Positions 35,380 through 44,031 of a DNA stretch of 64,000 nucleotides are shown piece by piece. This DNA comes from Mangrovimonas sp. TPBH4. Lineage in GTDB: Bacteria > Bacteroidota > Bacteroidia > Flavobacteriales > Flavobacteriaceae. The notes under the pieces are model-generated. The model saw nothing but the letters and a program-made list of their open reading frames with translations, was not told the origin of the DNA and did not search any database. How positions within the stretch are numbered: position 1 is the first letter of the stretch; the number at the start of each line of letters is the position of its first letter. Position numbers and translations under genes: made by a program. The stretch is from the NCBI RefSeq assembly GCF_001280505.1, contig NZ_LBIO01000058.1, forward strand, positions 62,001 through 126,000, written 5' to 3'.

Positions 35380-36438
35380 ATGTCTGTAGAGCATATTGTA
35401 ACACCCTTGGATTCGGCGATTCTCGATTCAAAGGAGCATTATAATTTTTACCATGATATGGTGGATTTTGCCTTGAAGGAATTGATTGTTAGTGTGCAGC
35501 GCAATGCATTGTGCACAAAACAGGAAATTATCTTTTTTAAGCAATATTGTGACTTGTTGATGTATTCCATCGAGGCGATGCGTATCAAGTATATGTATGA
35601 TGATGAGGATAATATGAAAGTGGATTTAACAGAGTCTGGCTTTCCAAATTATTTGGAGTTCCGGTATTTGTTCAACGACCTTGAACTTCGTGACCAATAT
35701 TTGGATAAATTGACCCCAATCCCAGTGCTACAAGAAGAGTTTCTAGATACCTTGTTACGAAAAAAGCAGCCGGTAAAGCGAAGCAGGCTGTTTCAGGCGG
35801 CTTCCATTTCCTATTATCAATCGGTGAACAAAAATTATATTTTCAATCGTTTTGTTCAGAGCAAAATTATTGAAGCTCCAGAAGGTGCTCCAAGTGAATT
35901 GATGACGAGCTGGAGTTTCTTTGATGTCGTACTCAACCGTCCTTTCATATGTTTTATGTATTTCGACTTAAAAGGAAGCAATCGTATTGAAGACATTAAA
36001 AATGATATTTATGAAGTGCTAAAAGCGGTTGGGGATAGAAAAATGGCTTTGGATACCATGGCGTATGGCATCGATAAAAAATTACCCAATATCTACCCAA
36101 AACTTATCAAACGAATTGACTTGGGCCCACTTCACAATGTGTTTGCCAAGGATGAAAATAAAATAACCCATGCCATTTTACAGGGGATAGGTAAAAAGGA
36201 AATTCCAGTGGAATCCTATGCCATGTCTTTGGAAATAGATGAAGTAGGTTCCAATGGAGACTTTAGTAAAGGTGGTTATTTTTCTAAGCAAACATTTCAA
36301 AAATGGAGTGAACCTACAAAGGAAAAATACGTTTTTGCACCTCATAGGGTTATTCAGATGTTATACAGTAAAACGCAAGAGGTCATGAACCAATTGGCAA
36401 AACCGCCTATTGAAATTAGTAGTTTGCCATCCAAATAA
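35380..36438 (+). CDS. protein of unknown function in AAA/Nudix operon
   Basis: Cytoplasmic protein of 352 residues with no family I recognise. The N-terminal 130 residues look alpha-helical (YHDMVDFALKELIVSVQRNALCTKQEIIFFKQYC), the middle mixed (SWSFFDVVLNRPFICFMYFDLKG) and the end contains KEKYVFAPHRVIQMLYSKTQEVMNQL. No signal peptide, membrane helix or nucleotide-binding motif is visible. It lies 85 bases before the AAA ATPase gene with no terminator between, so the two are likely co-transcribed and may be partners. Confidence 0.85.
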   Translation: MSVEHIVTPLDSAILDSKEHYNFYHDMVDFALKELIVSVQRNALCTKQEIIFFKQYCDLLMYSIEAMRIKYMYDDEDNMKVDLTESGFPNYLEFRYLFNDLELRDQYLDKLTPIPVLQEEFLDTLLRKKQPVKRSRLFQAASISYYQSVNKNYIFNRFVQSKIIEAPEGAPSELMTSWSFFDVVLNRPFICFMYFDLKGSNRIEDIKNDIYEVLKAVGDRKMALDTMAYGIDKKLPNIYPKLIKRIDLGPLHNVFAKDENKITHAILQGIGKKEIPVESYAMSLEIDEVGSNGDFSKGGYFSKQTFQKWSEPTKEKYVFAPHRVIQMLYSKTQEVMNQLAKPPIEISSLPSK

Positions 36439-36523
36439 ATATTAAAAAATAATCAACCTAGGTCAATCATAGAAGATAGAAAGAAGAACAACGAATGACC
36501 TTCAAAATATTGAATGAAATTAT

Positions 36524-38488
36524 ATGGAACATAATTCCACTTTTCCTATAAAGCAAAATGAATTGGACATGCTTCGCGATGAAGCAACCTCATATTTAAA
36601 AAGTATCCAATGGGAACAGGGGCAGCGTGCAAAAAATCGAGATAAGGATAGTAAGGACGATTCCATTTTGCTGTATTTATCTAGAGCAAATAACGGAGGT
36701 AGCGCAACTGAAATCACGTCTATTTCCAAAACTATTTTAGGTTTAAAGAAGCGTTTGTTGCCAGAATCTGTCGCCATCCCTCTGTATTTAAATGAGACCC
36801 TTTATGCTGTTCAGGAAGGAATTACTCTGGGTATTTGGATTAAGGATAGTTATTATGATGCTTCGGGCCTTTCTAGTTTGAATGAGCGTAAATCTGCTTT
36901 GGATACTTCAGGGAAGCGTGAGTACGAAAGCAAAATGCAAACGGCTACAGCATTTATGTTATATGCTACGGCCTATAATATTTTATTTCGTTTAAAGTCT
37001 GTCGCTTCAGACGATTTAAGTGTGATGAAGCAAAAGTTTGCCGGTATTCCAGAAGTGTCTTTGTTGTCTCCTTTAAAAGGAATTTCCTGTATGCTGTTTT
37101 ACTATGATAAATATTTGTCACATCCGGATATTATCAAGTCAGATAAGGATGTTGTGGATTTTACCGTGGTATATTTTGAAGCTTTAATTGCTGAAATCCA
37201 AATGCGTAAAAGTACTTTGGAATACCAAGAAACCATTTTAGATCGCACCTATAAATTGGAGAATTCAGATTTTGCCATTTCGGGATGGGAAAATGTGTTT
37301 ATGGGGGCTGCCAAAAGTGTCGAGTTTAATAAAATTCAGTTTGAACAAATCGTTGGAAATCGTGATGCAAAGCATTTTGCTCGACGTTTAACAGAACGTT
37401 TGTTGAGTTATGATTTCATTGAAAAGAAGAATCCTTTTCAAGAGTTGGGAGGTTTTATGCCGGTTTTTATGGGGTATGGAATTCCAGGGACTGGAAAAAG
37501 TATGCTGATTGCCGCTATTGCCACACGACTTAAAGAGCATTGTGACAATTTGGATATTCCATTTTTGTTTCACCCAATGCCAGATACTCTCATTAGTACG
37601 TTTCAGGGAGGTTCCGCAGAGAAAATGGTGGAATGGATGAAGCCTTTGCAGGATCCTTCAAAATTGATTTTTGCACCTATTGATGATGCCGAAAACAACC
37701 TTCAGGAACGAACTTCTCAAGGGGTCTCGGCAGGAGTTAAGGAAGTTATTGGTGTCTTTTTACGTTATACAGAAGGAGCTTACGCTGTGAATTACGGAAA
37801 TAGTTCCATTGGTTTGTTTACCAACCTTCCGGAAATGTTGGATAAGGCAGTGATTTCCCGTGTGCAGGGACGTTTTAAAATTGATGGAGCGCAGACAGAG
37901 CATGACTTTTTGGATCAGGATTATTTATGGTGGCGCAAATTTGAAGATACCATGCCGGATTTTGTGAATATGGAAAACCCAAAGGATTATACCTATTTAC
38001 AGCATCAAGGCTTGGCTAAAAACATGGGAGAGATTCTTCAAATTGTGGATAAACCAACAGAGGCAAGGGTACATGACATTTATGACAGAGTGGAAGCTTC
38101 ATATCCTTCCAATTCACATTTGTTTTACGCCAATTTGTATAAGGAAATTCAAACCGTTTTTCCATTCTTTTCGTCTAGAGATGTTCGTAATATCCAATCG
38201 GCTATTTCATTGCGTTTAACTGATTTTGACCTTGATCAGAATTGGTTTGACAATCCGGAAATCTATTTCAAAAAGGATTATGAAACCAAATTTGGGATGT
38301 TGAAAGAATTGATGCGTGAAAATATGAATGGTTTGAACTTTTCGGAAATTAGAAGACAGGAAGTAGTTCGTTATTTAGATAACGTAGCGACCATTGCCGA
38401 TACTGATTTTAAGCGTAAAGTTGATGAGCGTGTAGCACAATTGAATATAGATTTAGCAGCAAGAAAAATGTTTGAGAATGGGCACTAA
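36524..38488 (+). CDS. AAA+ ATPase with divergent N-terminal domain
   Basis: ATPase of 654 residues. About 300 N-terminal residues are unique and largely helical. The AAA core has Walker A GIPGTGKS (319-326), a pore-loop-like segment (STFQGGSAEKMVEWM), a Walker B read as IFAPIDDAEN with Asp387-Asp388 where most AAA proteins have Asp-Glu, sensor 1 in GLFTNLPEMLD and an arginine-finger region in ISRVQGRF. The C-terminal lid and helices occupy about 130 residues. The layout fits an oligomeric remodelling ATPase. It overlaps the start of the Nudix gene by 11 bases, so translation is coupled. Confidence 0.9.
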   Translation: MEHNSTFPIKQNELDMLRDEATSYLKSIQWEQGQRAKNRDKDSKDDSILLYLSRANNGGSATEITSISKTILGLKKRLLPESVAIPLYLNETLYAVQEGITLGIWIKDSYYDASGLSSLNERKSALDTSGKREYESKMQTATAFMLYATAYNILFRLKSVASDDLSVMKQKFAGIPEVSLLSPLKGISCMLFYYDKYLSHPDIIKSDKDVVDFTVVYFEALIAEIQMRKSTLEYQETILDRTYKLENSDFAISGWENVFMGAAKSVEFNKIQFEQIVGNRDAKHFARRLTERLLSYDFIEKKNPFQELGGFMPVFMGYGIPGTGKSMLIAAIATRLKEHCDNLDIPFLFHPMPDTLISTFQGGSAEKMVEWMKPLQDPSKLIFAPIDDAENNLQERTSQGVSAGVKEVIGVFLRYTEGAYAVNYGNSSIGLFTNLPEMLDKAVISRVQGRFKIDGAQTEHDFLDQDYLWWRKFEDTMPDFVNMENPKDYTYLQHQGLAKNMGEILQIVDKPTEARVHDIYDRVEASYPSNSHLFYANLYKEIQTVFPFFSSRDVRNIQSAISLRLTDFDLDQNWFDNPEIYFKKDYETKFGMLKELMRENMNGLNFSEIRRQEVVRYLDNVATIADTDFKRKVDERVAQLNIDLAARKMFENGH

Positions 38489-39059
38489 TCGTGTGAAAAA
38501 TATAAAGAGAGAAATACTGTCAGACCAATGGGCTTTGTTGGAAAAAGTAAATTATGATTACCAGTTAAAATCAGAGAAGTGGGTACGTCAAAACAGGGAA
38601 TCGTATAACCGTGGAGATGGTGCTGCCATTTTGCTTTACAATCCACCAAAAGGGACTGTGGTTTTGACAAAACAATTTCGGATGCCGACCTATTTAAATG
38701 ACAATAGCGATGGTTTTTTGGTTGAAGCCTGTGCCGGTATGTTGGATAAGGACCATCCGGAAGATTGTATCATTAAGGAGGTAGAAGAGGAGACAGGTTA
38801 CCGAATTAAGGAAGTTAAAAAGATCATGGAAGCTTATTCTTCTCCTGGAGCAGTTACCGAGAAAATGCACTATTTTGTTGGAGAATATTCCGAGGACATG
38901 AAAGTTAGTGAAGGTGGTGGTCTTGAGAGTGAGCTGGAAGATATCGAAGTGATGGAATTGCCTTTTTCAGAAATTGTTGAAATGGTAGGCAATGGCCAAA
39001 TCCAAGATGCCAAAACTATTATTTTAGTACAATATGCCCAAATTCATAAGTTATTGTGA
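38478..39059 (+). CDS. NudK-like Nudix hydrolase
   Basis: Nudix pyrophosphatase of 193 residues close to GDP-mannose pyrophosphatase NudK. Visible family features are NRGDGAAILLYNPPKGTVVLTKQFRMPT, FLVEACAGMLD and the Nudix box ending KEVEEETGY, followed by YSSPGAVTEKMHYFVGEY. The ATG at 38478, inside the end of the ATPase gene, is chosen over a TTG at 38472. The stop overlaps the next start (TGATG at 39057-39061). NudK enzymes hydrolyse GDP-mannose and other nucleotide sugars; in this setting the substrate could be something else, such as a nucleotide linked to the ATPase system. Confidence 0.9.
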   Translation: MGTNRVKNIKREILSDQWALLEKVNYDYQLKSEKWVRQNRESYNRGDGAAILLYNPPKGTVVLTKQFRMPTYLNDNSDGFLVEACAGMLDKDHPEDCIIKEVEEETGYRIKEVKKIMEAYSSPGAVTEKMHYFVGEYSEDMKVSEGGGLESELEDIEVMELPFSEIVEMVGNGQIQDAKTIILVQYAQIHKLL

Positions 39060-40294
39060 TGGAAAAGCTAAAAGCGGCAAATTTATTTAGAAGTGAGTTG
39101 CTTCCCGTAAGTGGAAAATTGGTAGAGCGCTACAACCAATGCTTGGTAAAGCTTGGATTTACACCTACAAAATTGACACAGTTTTCGATTGATGGGATTG
39201 GTTGGAGTCCAGAAATTGCCGAAGAAAAAAACGAAATACACTATCTCAATAACGGGGAAGCCAATGCACATGGTATTTTAATTTCGCCTTTACAAAAAGG
39301 GAAACCTGTGTATGTGCCTTTTCATACGTTCGATAGGGAAATCATGCAGTATGTGTTTAGGGTTCATGGTCAAAAAATTACTGATATCACTAGAGATTGT
39401 GCTATTTGTTTGGATTTTGACCAAAAAATAGATGTGTTTTATGAACCCTTGGATTTGCTTAAGTATAAAGATGTTCAAATACGGTTTCATTTGATAAATG
39501 ACCTTGATAAAGCGAAGAAAAAACAAATACAGCTAATTGAAAAGTTCAAAAAAGATCAAAATTTTATAGATGAAGGGCTTCATTCAAAATTACTGGAATC
39601 TGCCAAGAAATATGGGGATTTGCGCAATCGTGATTTAGAGTTGTCCGATTTACAATTTACAACCGAATCCTTCTATACAAGAGCCTTTGGGGGGGTTTAT
39701 GTGTTGCGAGATTTTATCATGCCTATAGTGGTTTTTGAAGATTTACATTGGTACAAGGAGGCTATTAAGGATACGGTTTATGAAGTGTTGATTTATCATG
39801 TGTCTCAACCGGAATTGATGGACAAATTACGGGACCATGTATTGATTGAATGCGATTTGGAAAAGGTTGTGAAAACAGATCGGTATGACCGTGTTAAAAA
39901 AATGGAATTGGCGGAAAGCCTAACGGAACCCAATCATCCTATTTGCGATATTCTTAACGACAGTGTACTGTTTAAAAGTTACTTGAACAAATTGGATATT
40001 GAAAGCCGTAAGCGAGTGATGAGTGTTGAACGTTATTTGGAGAAAATGGAAGTGAGCAATCAATATAAAATATCTGATATCGTAGATTTGAAAATGTACG
40101 AAGCGCTTCATAGTCCTCATTCCTCTTTGAAAGCGAAACACCAAGACCTGATTTGGCAATTATTGGTGAATATTTCACCAAAAGATGTGTTGTTTTTGTA
40201 TTGGTACGACAAGGAAGCATTTTATCAAGAATTTAATAATTGGGAGGATTCCCTTCAGGACTGGGTAATCCAAACCATACGTAACAATATTTAG
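39059..40294 (+). CDS. protein of unknown function, translationally coupled to Nudix gene
   Basis: Protein of 411 residues starting at the ATG in TGATG (39057-39061). It has no signal peptide or membrane helix. Two parts can be seen: an N-terminal half with mixed sequence (FSIDGIGWSPEIAEEKNEIHYLNNGEANAHGILISPLQ) and a charged helical half (KKKQIQLIEKFKKDQNF; ESRKRVMSVERYLEKMEV). I think it may be the family catalogued as DUF6638 in flavobacteria, with low certainty. Coupling to the Nudix gene suggests a fixed ratio of products or a complex. Confidence 0.85.
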   Translation: MEKLKAANLFRSELLPVSGKLVERYNQCLVKLGFTPTKLTQFSIDGIGWSPEIAEEKNEIHYLNNGEANAHGILISPLQKGKPVYVPFHTFDREIMQYVFRVHGQKITDITRDCAICLDFDQKIDVFYEPLDLLKYKDVQIRFHLINDLDKAKKKQIQLIEKFKKDQNFIDEGLHSKLLESAKKYGDLRNRDLELSDLQFTTESFYTRAFGGVYVLRDFIMPIVVFEDLHWYKEAIKDTVYEVLIYHVSQPELMDKLRDHVLIECDLEKVVKTDRYDRVKKMELAESLTEPNHPICDILNDSVLFKSYLNKLDIESRKRVMSVERYLEKMEVSNQYKISDIVDLKMYEALHSPHSSLKAKHQDLIWQLLVNISPKDVLFLYWYDKEAFYQEFNNWEDSLQDWVIQTIRNNI

Positions 40295-40302
40295 TTGGGT
40301 TA

Positions 40303-40328
40303 GAAGGAGGAAGCTTGAAGAGCGGAGT
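40303..40328. repeat. left imperfect inverted repeat of the four-helix-bundle cassette
   Basis: This 26-base segment matches the reverse complement of 40747-40772 at 18 of 26 positions without gaps; the core is gaag..gaagcttgaag. It lies between the stop of the preceding gene and the four-helix-bundle gene. Confidence 0.6.
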
Positions 40329-40373
40329 ACAAAAGAGAATTTTGAAGTTAGTATCTTTATAGTAAAAACAGGT

Positions 40374-40730
40374 ATGAGATTTAAGTTTGAAGATTTGATA
40401 ATTTGGCAAAAAGGGATGGATTTAGGAGAATCTATGAATTCCTTGGCTAGAGCCTTTCCAAATGATGAAGTTTTCAATTTATCTTCTCAATTAAAGAGAG
40501 CTTCAGATTCTATTGCTTTAAATATTTCTGAAGGTTCTATTTTGCAATCAGGCAAAGAGTATCGCAAATTTTTGGGATATGCTATACGTTCCATAGGTGA
40601 AGTCGTTACCTGTTTGCATAAAGCCAAACGAAGAGATTATATCTCCGAACAGGATTTTCAAACCTATTATAAAAATTGTTTTGATTTAATGAATATGACT
40701 ATTGCATTTAGAAATAAAATAAATGAATAA
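40374..40730 (+). CDS. four-helix bundle protein (23S rRNA IVS-protein family)
   Basis: Protein of 118 residues of the S23/IVS four-helix-bundle family: FEDLIIWQKGMDLGESMNSLAR, LSSQLKRASDSIALNISEGS, KEYRKFLGYAIRSIGEVVTCL and DLMNMTIAFRNKI are the four helices with their usual signatures. Such genes occur in 23S rRNA intervening sequences and as stand-alone copies at many chromosomal sites in Bacteroidota; related proteins accompany diversity-generating retroelements. Here it interrupts an otherwise tight operon and is bracketed by an imperfect inverted repeat, so it looks like an inserted cassette rather than an original operon member. No reverse transcriptase is near. Confidence 0.9.
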   Translation: MRFKFEDLIIWQKGMDLGESMNSLARAFPNDEVFNLSSQLKRASDSIALNISEGSILQSGKEYRKFLGYAIRSIGEVVTCLHKAKRRDYISEQDFQTYYKNCFDLMNMTIAFRNKINE

Positions 40731-40746
40731 TAAAAGAGAAATATTA

Positions 40747-40772
40747 ACTTCAGACTTCGAGCTTCTGACTTC
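40747..40772. repeat. right imperfect inverted repeat of the four-helix-bundle cassette
   Basis: Counterpart of 40303-40328 in inverted orientation. It also has short internal repetition (acttcagacttcgagcttctgacttc, a near palindrome), a type of sequence often found beside stand-alone four-helix-bundle genes. Confidence 0.6.
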
Positions 40773-40784
40773 AATCTTAGTATC

Positions 40785-41312
40785 ATGACACTAGAACTCA
40801 TTGTATTTATTGCTTCAATCCTATTTGGACTTCTTATCTATTGGCGAGAGTCCAACGGAAATGGATTATATAGGTCCTTTAACAAAATAATAAATTCCAA
40901 AAAATTGCAGATGAAGCCTGAAGACAAAACAGGTTTTGTATATCAGCAATCGTTTTTAATCCGGTTGGTATCCATTACATTTTTGTTTTTGATTGGTATT
41001 GTTATTGCTCAGTTTTTATTACCCATCGATTTAGCTGCTATTTCATTGTTTGCTTCCATGATCGTAGGAACTATTTTAGGTACGTATTTGGCACAATTGA
41101 TATTCAAGTCGAATGAGGTCATTGATGAACAAAGTGAGTCTCTGGAGGGTATGGTTCAGGAAACCTTGGAAAAAGGAAAGGATTTTATAGACGATTTCAA
41201 ACAAAAAAGCTTGGATAAAGAAATTCCAAAAGAGGAATTACCCAAAGAAACTCCAACCGATAAGGAACAAAAAAGTGCCAGAGAGCGCTTAAAAGACAAG
41301 GGGCTATTATAA
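40785..41312 (+). CDS. membrane protein with charged tail, in AAA/Nudix operon
   Basis: Protein of 175 residues with three hydrophobic segments (about 4-20, 60-80 and 85-108) and a long charged cytoplasmic tail rich in Glu and Lys with Pro (KEIPKEELPKETPTDKEQKS). I do not recognise the family. It is 18 bases ahead of the next membrane protein gene, so the two are co-transcribed. The tail could contact the cytoplasmic members of the operon. Confidence 0.82.
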   Translation: MTLELIVFIASILFGLLIYWRESNGNGLYRSFNKIINSKKLQMKPEDKTGFVYQQSFLIRLVSITFLFLIGIVIAQFLLPIDLAAISLFASMIVGTILGTYLAQLIFKSNEVIDEQSESLEGMVQETLEKGKDFIDDFKQKSLDKEIPKEELPKETPTDKEQKSARERLKDKGLL

Positions 41313-41330
41313 ATTGAACTAACATTTACC

Positions 41331-43025
41331 ATGATAAAAAATTACTGGAACAAAGGAAAGCGCCAAAAGCAAATCACTGTCATTTTGGGTATTGTGATAT
41401 TGTTTGCACTATTCATTTTAAGGGATGATTATCAACCTGCGCTGTTGTTCATTAGAAAATATATCTTTTTCATTTTATTGTCGGGTATTATATTGGCCTT
41501 TGGTTTACATAAATTCCGTAATCAAGCCCATACAGGGAAACGAATTCTAATTCTAGGACTTTTGTTGGTGTTTTTTGCATTTCTATATGCCTTGGGTTGG
41601 CATTTTAAAATGTACGATTATATGAAAACCTATAACGTTTATAACCACCTCAATAGGGTAGAAATAGATGATTTACCGCTTACACAAAATGAGCGTATCC
41701 AACCGCTTCAGAATATTTTTTCCATGGCCAACGAAAGTGTTGGCGAAACCAAGGATGTGTCGTTGCCACATTTAGTTAGGGTGGATGGCGAAAATAAATG
41801 GACCATGGCCATTCAGCCAACCGAGAAATATGTGTGGCAACGTATCAATGACAATACCGAAGAGGTGTTTGCGGTTTCCAGTACCACACCGTTTCCTCGA
41901 TTTTCTAGTGACAATAGAATTCCTGTAACCTTTTCAATTGGGGAGTCTTTAAAATTTAGTAGAAACACCTACAATGCGGTAGTACAGAGATTCAATCCAT
42001 GGATGCTGTTGAATTATGAGCCAGGGGATGTGTTTTATATGAAAGATGATTCCGGGAAATGGGTGGAAGTAGTAAGTCTAATTAAATGGAATGGATTTTT
42101 CTTTCCGTATCCAACCTTTGGAGGCGTGATGATTATTGACAATGGAGAGCATGATTTTAAGGACTATTTGGAGCGTATTTTTGTTGGAAAGGGAACCTTT
42201 GTAAGTCCAGAAAACATGAAAAATCATGATTTTCTTTTGAGACAAAATATCCTATCGGAAAAGGTGTCGAGAATACAAGCTGAATCCTTGAAGTTTTTAG
42301 GAGGCTTTTCAGATCCATTACCATGGAATATGAAAACAGCCGTAAAAATTCCAAACCTTCCAGACGACCAAAACCAACAACCATTTGTTACCGATTGTGA
42401 TTTTTCGGATACACAGGCAGGGGCTTATAATGGGTTGTACCATTGGTTTGGATTGGAGCCTGTAGGAGATGAGCGGACCAGTTTAACCTTTAGCGTATTT
42501 ATACCCGCAGACGGTACAGATGCTTTGTATTATTACGACCATGCAGCCAAAAAGCAAGGCTATGCGGGAGTTTCGGCGATGCCTTTAAAAGTAATTGAAT
42601 CTAGGAAGGAATTTGATTGGAGCGTGAACAAGCCTGTAGAGTTTAGGCCGTATATAAAAAATATAGCAGGGAAAAAGCGCATGTTTTTTTTAGGGACTAT
42701 TTCAGCAGTGCGTGAGGACTCTGAAAATTTTGATGGGGCAGCAACTCCAGATTTAGCTTTGGTGGACAGTGAATATCGCGATGTTGTTTGGATTGACGTA
42801 AAACGCCCGAGTACTTGGGATAAAGCTGTTTATGATCAACTGAATGAAGCTTGGCGCTCTAGTGAAGGTATAGATGAGTACTTTGTAGAGCAGACGAAAA
42901 AAATTGATGTGGTGCAACAGCAAGAAGTAGACTCTTTAAAGATGATTCCCAAAATCGATCCCAACAAAGACGAAATAGAAAAATTGCAAAAACAGATTGA
43001 TTCTTTGAAAGCCGTTCAAAATTAG
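41331..43025 (+). CDS. large membrane-anchored protein, in AAA/Nudix operon
   Basis: Protein of 564 residues with three N-terminal hydrophobic segments (about 17-32, 41-59 and 71-92), after which some 470 residues form one large soluble part, most likely outside the cytoplasm given the odd number of segments and the basic N-terminus. The soluble part is beta-rich (NKWTMAIQPTEKYVWQRI, PGDVFYMKDDSGKWVEVVSLIKWNG) with many aromatics, and ends with a Lys/Gln-rich coiled coil (DEIEKLQKQIDSLKAV). No catalytic motif is visible. I do not recognise the family. Confidence 0.85.
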   Translation: MIKNYWNKGKRQKQITVILGIVILFALFILRDDYQPALLFIRKYIFFILLSGIILAFGLHKFRNQAHTGKRILILGLLLVFFAFLYALGWHFKMYDYMKTYNVYNHLNRVEIDDLPLTQNERIQPLQNIFSMANESVGETKDVSLPHLVRVDGENKWTMAIQPTEKYVWQRINDNTEEVFAVSSTTPFPRFSSDNRIPVTFSIGESLKFSRNTYNAVVQRFNPWMLLNYEPGDVFYMKDDSGKWVEVVSLIKWNGFFFPYPTFGGVMIIDNGEHDFKDYLERIFVGKGTFVSPENMKNHDFLLRQNILSEKVSRIQAESLKFLGGFSDPLPWNMKTAVKIPNLPDDQNQQPFVTDCDFSDTQAGAYNGLYHWFGLEPVGDERTSLTFSVFIPADGTDALYYYDHAAKKQGYAGVSAMPLKVIESRKEFDWSVNKPVEFRPYIKNIAGKKRMFFLGTISAVREDSENFDGAATPDLALVDSEYRDVVWIDVKRPSTWDKAVYDQLNEAWRSSEGIDEYFVEQTKKIDVVQQQEVDSLKMIPKIDPNKDEIEKLQKQIDSLKAVQN

Positions 43026-43079
43026 TATTTTGTAACAAAGACATCCATTTTGACACTAATAAGTCAAATTAGTTATGCA

Positions 43080-43565
43080 ATGGGCTACATGGGATTCGGT
43101 ATTCAAAAGTGGATTTATAGTATGCGTCCACGTGCTCCGTTTTCCAAGGAACGAAAACCTAGTTTTACCAAACTGGATACCTATTCCAGACAATTTAAAC
43201 TTCAGCCAAGTAAATCTTCTGGTAACTTTTATATACGAATGAGCTTCCTGATGTTAATTTTTGGAGGGGTAGTAGTTTATTATATGGTACCTGAAGTTTT
43301 AAATCACAGAAATAAAGTTGACAAATTGTATGCAAAAAGAATTTATGAAGAGGAACAAGAAGCGTTTACTTTTTTAGTCCATTCTGGAATGGAAAGACTT
43401 AAAAGACATCATTACTTGGAGGCCTACAATGAATTTGAGTTGGCATTTAAAATAAATCCCAAGGATGAAGCACTTAATGACGCTATGTTGCAAACCTTAA
43501 GTGTTTTATGTCGCGATAACAAAAAGTATTGTGAATTATTGGAATGTAAATTAGTTGAAAACTAA
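43080..43565 (+). CDS. single-pass membrane protein with TPR-like C-terminus
   Basis: Protein of 161 residues. The frame opens at a TTG (43050), but the ATG at 43080 is preferred. A basic N-terminus (RPRAPFSKERKPSF) precedes one membrane helix (MSFLMLIFGGVVVYYMV), then a helical domain with a TPR-like repeat (HYLEAYNEFELAFKINPKDEALNDAML). It is the last gene of the cluster and ends four bases from the convergent acetyltransferase gene. It may serve as a scaffold for the other membrane members. Confidence 0.75.
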   Translation: MGYMGFGIQKWIYSMRPRAPFSKERKPSFTKLDTYSRQFKLQPSKSSGNFYIRMSFLMLIFGGVVVYYMVPEVLNHRNKVDKLYAKRIYEEEQEAFTFLVHSGMERLKRHHYLEAYNEFELAFKINPKDEALNDAMLQTLSVLCRDNKKYCELLECKLVEN

Positions 43566-43569
43566 AAAG

Positions 43570-44031
43570 TTATTCCATCTTGATATTTCCTCGTTTACAG
43601 GGGGAGTTATCTTCCATAGGAATTTCAATAAAACCAAACTTGCGGTAAATGTAAATAGCGTTTTCTAGCTTGGTGTTGGAATAGAGTATTAGTGACTTAT
43701 AATGCTGCTGCTTGGCAAAGTCTATACAATAGGCCATTAATTGCTGCCCAATACCCTGTCCTCTGTAGTTTGGAGAGACTGCCATTTTAGTGAGTTCAAA
43801 CTCTAGATTGTTCGAAGTGGGCATAAGTGCAAGGGTACCTACAATGGTCCTATTAAATTTTGCGAAGAAAATGTGCCCTCCTTTGTCTAAAATGTATTCA
43901 TCAGGCTTTCTTAAAACTTCTTCGTCGTAGGATTCTACATAAAAATAGGTTTGTAGCCATTCTATGTTGAGCTCATAAAACGAGCCTGCATAGTCTGATT
44001 TATAGGGCAAGATTTCAATTGGTGTCTCCAT
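43570..44031 (-). CDS. GNAT family N-acetyltransferase
   Basis: Acetyl-CoA-dependent acetyltransferase of 153 residues. The acetyl-CoA loop is VSPNYRGQGIGQQLMAYCIDFA, preceded by FELTKMAV and followed by LILYSNTKLENAIYIYRKFGF, the standard GNAT order. The substrate cannot be inferred. Its start overlaps the end of the arginase-fold gene by 17 bases, so the two are translated from one message. Confidence 0.88.
   Translation of the reverse strand: METPIEILPYKSDYAGSFYELNIEWLQTYFYVESYDEEVLRKPDEYILDKGGHIFFAKFNRTIVGTLALMPTSNNLEFELTKMAVSPNYRGQGIGQQLMAYCIDFAKQQHYKSLILYSNTKLENAIYIYRKFGFIEIPMEDNSPCKRGNIKME

Noticed and set aside
40374..40730. Four-helix-bundle gene as sign of a diversity-generating retroelement
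   Set aside because: Avd-type accessory proteins share this fold, but there is no reverse transcriptase, template repeat or variable repeat nearby.
35380..43565. AAA/Nudix cluster as an anti-phage defence island
   Set aside because: No nuclease, toxin-like domain, reverse transcriptase, integrase or typical defence neighbour is seen, and base composition does not visibly change; an envelope-related core function seems more likely.
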